Below are positions 62,369 to 64,000 of a stretch of 64,000 nt of DNA, in pieces (position 1 is the stretch's first letter; the number at the start of each line of letters is the position of its first letter). The position numbers and the translations under genes are program-made. Source of the stretch: Closterium sp. Naga37s-1 (lineage: Eukaryota > Streptophyta > Zygnematophyceae > Desmidiales > Closteriaceae); the NCBI GenBank assembly GCA_947471745.1, contig CANJKZ010001154.1, positions 74,501 to 138,500 on the forward strand, in the 5' to 3' direction. The notes under the pieces are model-generated. The model searched no databases, was not told the origin of the DNA, and was given only the letters and a program-made list of their open reading frames with translations.

Positions 62369-63208
62369 CTCGTGTGCTAGCTGGTTCCTCCATGCACAGG
62401 GGGTCGTGCAGCAGCAGCAGCAGCAGCATGCTTTGCGCTTGGCTGTCAGTGACAGAAGTCTTGATCATGTGTACGAGGCATGCTTTCCTTGAGTGAATGG
62501 TGGTCTTCAGAGGGACATGGCAGAACTGGAAACTAGGGTGGCTGGGTGCGTGGTGGCAGCGTGGGCAAGAGCATGGCTGCTACCAAAGCGGTCTACACAA
62601 GCCGAAGCAGCGTGTAGCATTCAGTTGTTGTGAGCTGGGCAACATATTTATTTTGTGAGCCATACGCAGGCTGTGCTGGTTCAGAGTGTCACAAGCACAG
62701 TGTTATTGCACAGAGCGGACTTGCATTGTTGCTTCAGAAGCCGTGCTGCTTGAAATATAGCTTCAACCACTGTCACAGAATCTCAGGTCTCGCATGATTT
62801 ACGCTAAAAACCAGCCAAAATCAGCACAAGAACAACCCATTCTACCACAAATTCTGGGGAAAGGCTGATGATTCTGAAAAATGGTTAAAATTTCAGCCAT
62901 GGGTCGGAAATAAGCACTGGAAAATTGCCGAATCAGCGTAAAAAGGTTGCAATTTGAGGGCATGGGCCCATGCCATCTTGTGGTATCAGCGTCAGTATTT
63001 CCTTATACTATAAACTTGCCAGAGATTGAAAAGAATGTATGTATGATTTTCACCACATTGAAACGAGTAAGTCCCACCATTTTGTGAAAGCGTCGTATAA
63101 GATACCGTATCGAGCCACGTCAAAGCGAGAATCCGCCGAAGGCTTTCAATTTGAGAGGCGCTGTCAGACCTTTGGCGCCCAACTTCGGCTCAATCAGCCC
63201 ACGAGGAT
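62369..63208. other. Downstream spacer
   Basis: Probable 3' UTR of the large gene, then AT-richer DNA. 62775-62975 has repeated CAGCC/AATCAGC words and ends GGCATGGGCCCATGCC, reminiscent of the hAT-like elements, but no 8-bp duplication was found. Confidence 0.4.
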
Positions 63209-63470
63209 GTCAAACCTCAACCTCCACTCCATCAGCCCAACTTCGCCTTGCCGTGCCATGCCCCTTTCAGACAGCTGCCATGGCATTTGCTTGAGCCACG
63301 CAAGCCGCACGGCATTCCCAAGGCAGTCCTCTCTGGTCGTTCATTGCTCAGAATGCAAACCACTCCACTGCCTGGTGCTTCTCCTCCCAGCTCTAGACCT
63401 GCTGGTCTCTATGTTGGCGAAGTCGTCTCTTAGCTTCTGCAACAGTACGGCTACGGTTCGATTAGATTAG
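63209..63470 (+). CDS. Possible first exon with transit-peptide-like N-terminus
   Basis: An open frame from the ATG at 63209 reads MSNLNLHSISPTSPCRAMPL, followed by SHASRTAFPRQSSLVVHCSE. It is Ser/Arg-rich with few acidic residues, as in chloroplast transit peptides. The frame ends at 63470 without further domains, and an exon of an otherwise unseen gene would have to be joined downstream. It may be chance. Confidence 0.2.
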
Positions 63471-63789
63471 ACCGATGAGTTATAGTCATGGAGGATTTGT
63501 AGATTTCCATTGAAGTCGAGTACTTTAACTTCTCTATAGCCTATGGCTTTTGTATTGGTTCTCTCTGTTGCAAGTCCACGGCTCAGCTTTCGCAATAATC
63601 AGCTTCCGGTGCGTTGCGACAATGTTAGACATTTAGCTCCTTACAACAAAGGCCCTACTGTCGTCTTCGTTATCATTTAGCGAGAGGTGACTTTCCGAAG
63701 AGACGGCCTAACTGCTGCTCGTGGTAACGTAGATTCAGCTAGGCTCAACGGTGATACAGTTCACTCTGAGAATGATTTCTCCCTGATAC

Positions 63790-63831
63790 AGTACGACGGT
63801 TGCGACACCCAGTACGACGGTTGCGACACCC
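63790..63831. repeat. 21-bp direct repeat, two copies
   Basis: AGTACGACGGTTGCGACACC plus C occurs twice in tandem without mismatch. No function is suggested. Confidence 0.8.
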
Positions 63832-64000
63832 AGCAAGGCTTCTTTCGCGCAAGGTTCGCGACGGATGCCAACCGTAGCTTTACACCTGGCTGGTCTCTGT
63901 TTGCCCTCCAGCGACCTGCGAAACTCTATAGTGAAGTGACGCAGCGACAAGACGACATGGCGCACCAGCTGACATGTATTTTATCCGCCAATGGCCTCTT

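Noticed and set aside
62775..62975. Third hAT-like element
   Set aside because: The words resemble hAT-1 and hAT-2 and the end GGGCCCATG is similar, but no inverted partner or 8-bp duplication could be found.

Overview
The window reads as nuclear DNA of a green-lineage (streptophyte) eukaryote. The best evidence is a complete eight-exon GAUT-type (GT8) galacturonosyltransferase gene, a pectin-synthesis family of land plants and charophyte algae. The short GAUT introns (72-97 nt) and very GC-rich mobile elements lean towards a charophyte alga or bryophyte rather than a seed plant, but the species cannot be fixed from sequence alone. No rRNA, tRNA or CRISPR was found.

Three host genes are well or fairly well supported: the GAUT gene (22.6-25.0 kb, +), a four-exon gene for a thioredoxin-UBX fusion protein (45.7-47.1 kb, -), and a two-exon gene for a large disordered Gln/Ser/Ala/Gly-rich protein (57.8-62.4 kb, +). 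A fourth gene (about 34.85-36.05 kb, -) is only suspected.

Most of the rest is nested retrotransposons. From left to right: Ty1/copia element C1 (-, its 3' LTR lies outside the window); an old Ty3 gag remnant split by LTR element C3 and by the internally deleted copia element C4; inside the C4 3' LTR a young non-autonomous element N1; a 640-bp tandem duplication with a solo LTR (S1) in its second copy; non-autonomous element N2; a (CA)n-type tract; Ty3 chromovirus G1 (-); GAUT; a hAT-like element split by copia C2 (+); a 992-bp solo LTR (S2); the suspected gene; Ty3 chromovirus G2 (-), itself hit by a 1,054-bp LTR-type insertion and by non-autonomous element N3; the thioredoxin-UBX gene with a second hAT-like element about 160 bp upstream; a small MITE; a 1-kb foldback element; an R2/NeSL-like non-LTR retrotransposon (-) with coding minisatellites; and the large disordered-protein gene.

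For 13 insertions I could define both edges and compare target-site duplications (TSDs). Ten are perfect: C3 aagca, N1 cgctg, S1 ggcag, N2 gcttt, G1 gtttt, G2 gtact, S2 ctacc, the G2 insertion cgggc, hAT-1 gtgtctac and hAT-2 cttcatat. Three match at 4 of 5 bases: C2, C4 and N3. These edges fix the order of nesting.

The most unusual observations are: C3, whose coding core is inverted relative to its own LTRs, primer-binding site and polypurine tract; a non-canonical CX13CX3-4HX4C Gag finger next to a recurrent PQQLREW motif; G1, whose two LTRs differ although its TSD is intact; a non-autonomous family (N1-N3) with one internal backbone but three unrelated-looking LTRs; and the thioredoxin-UBX fusion.
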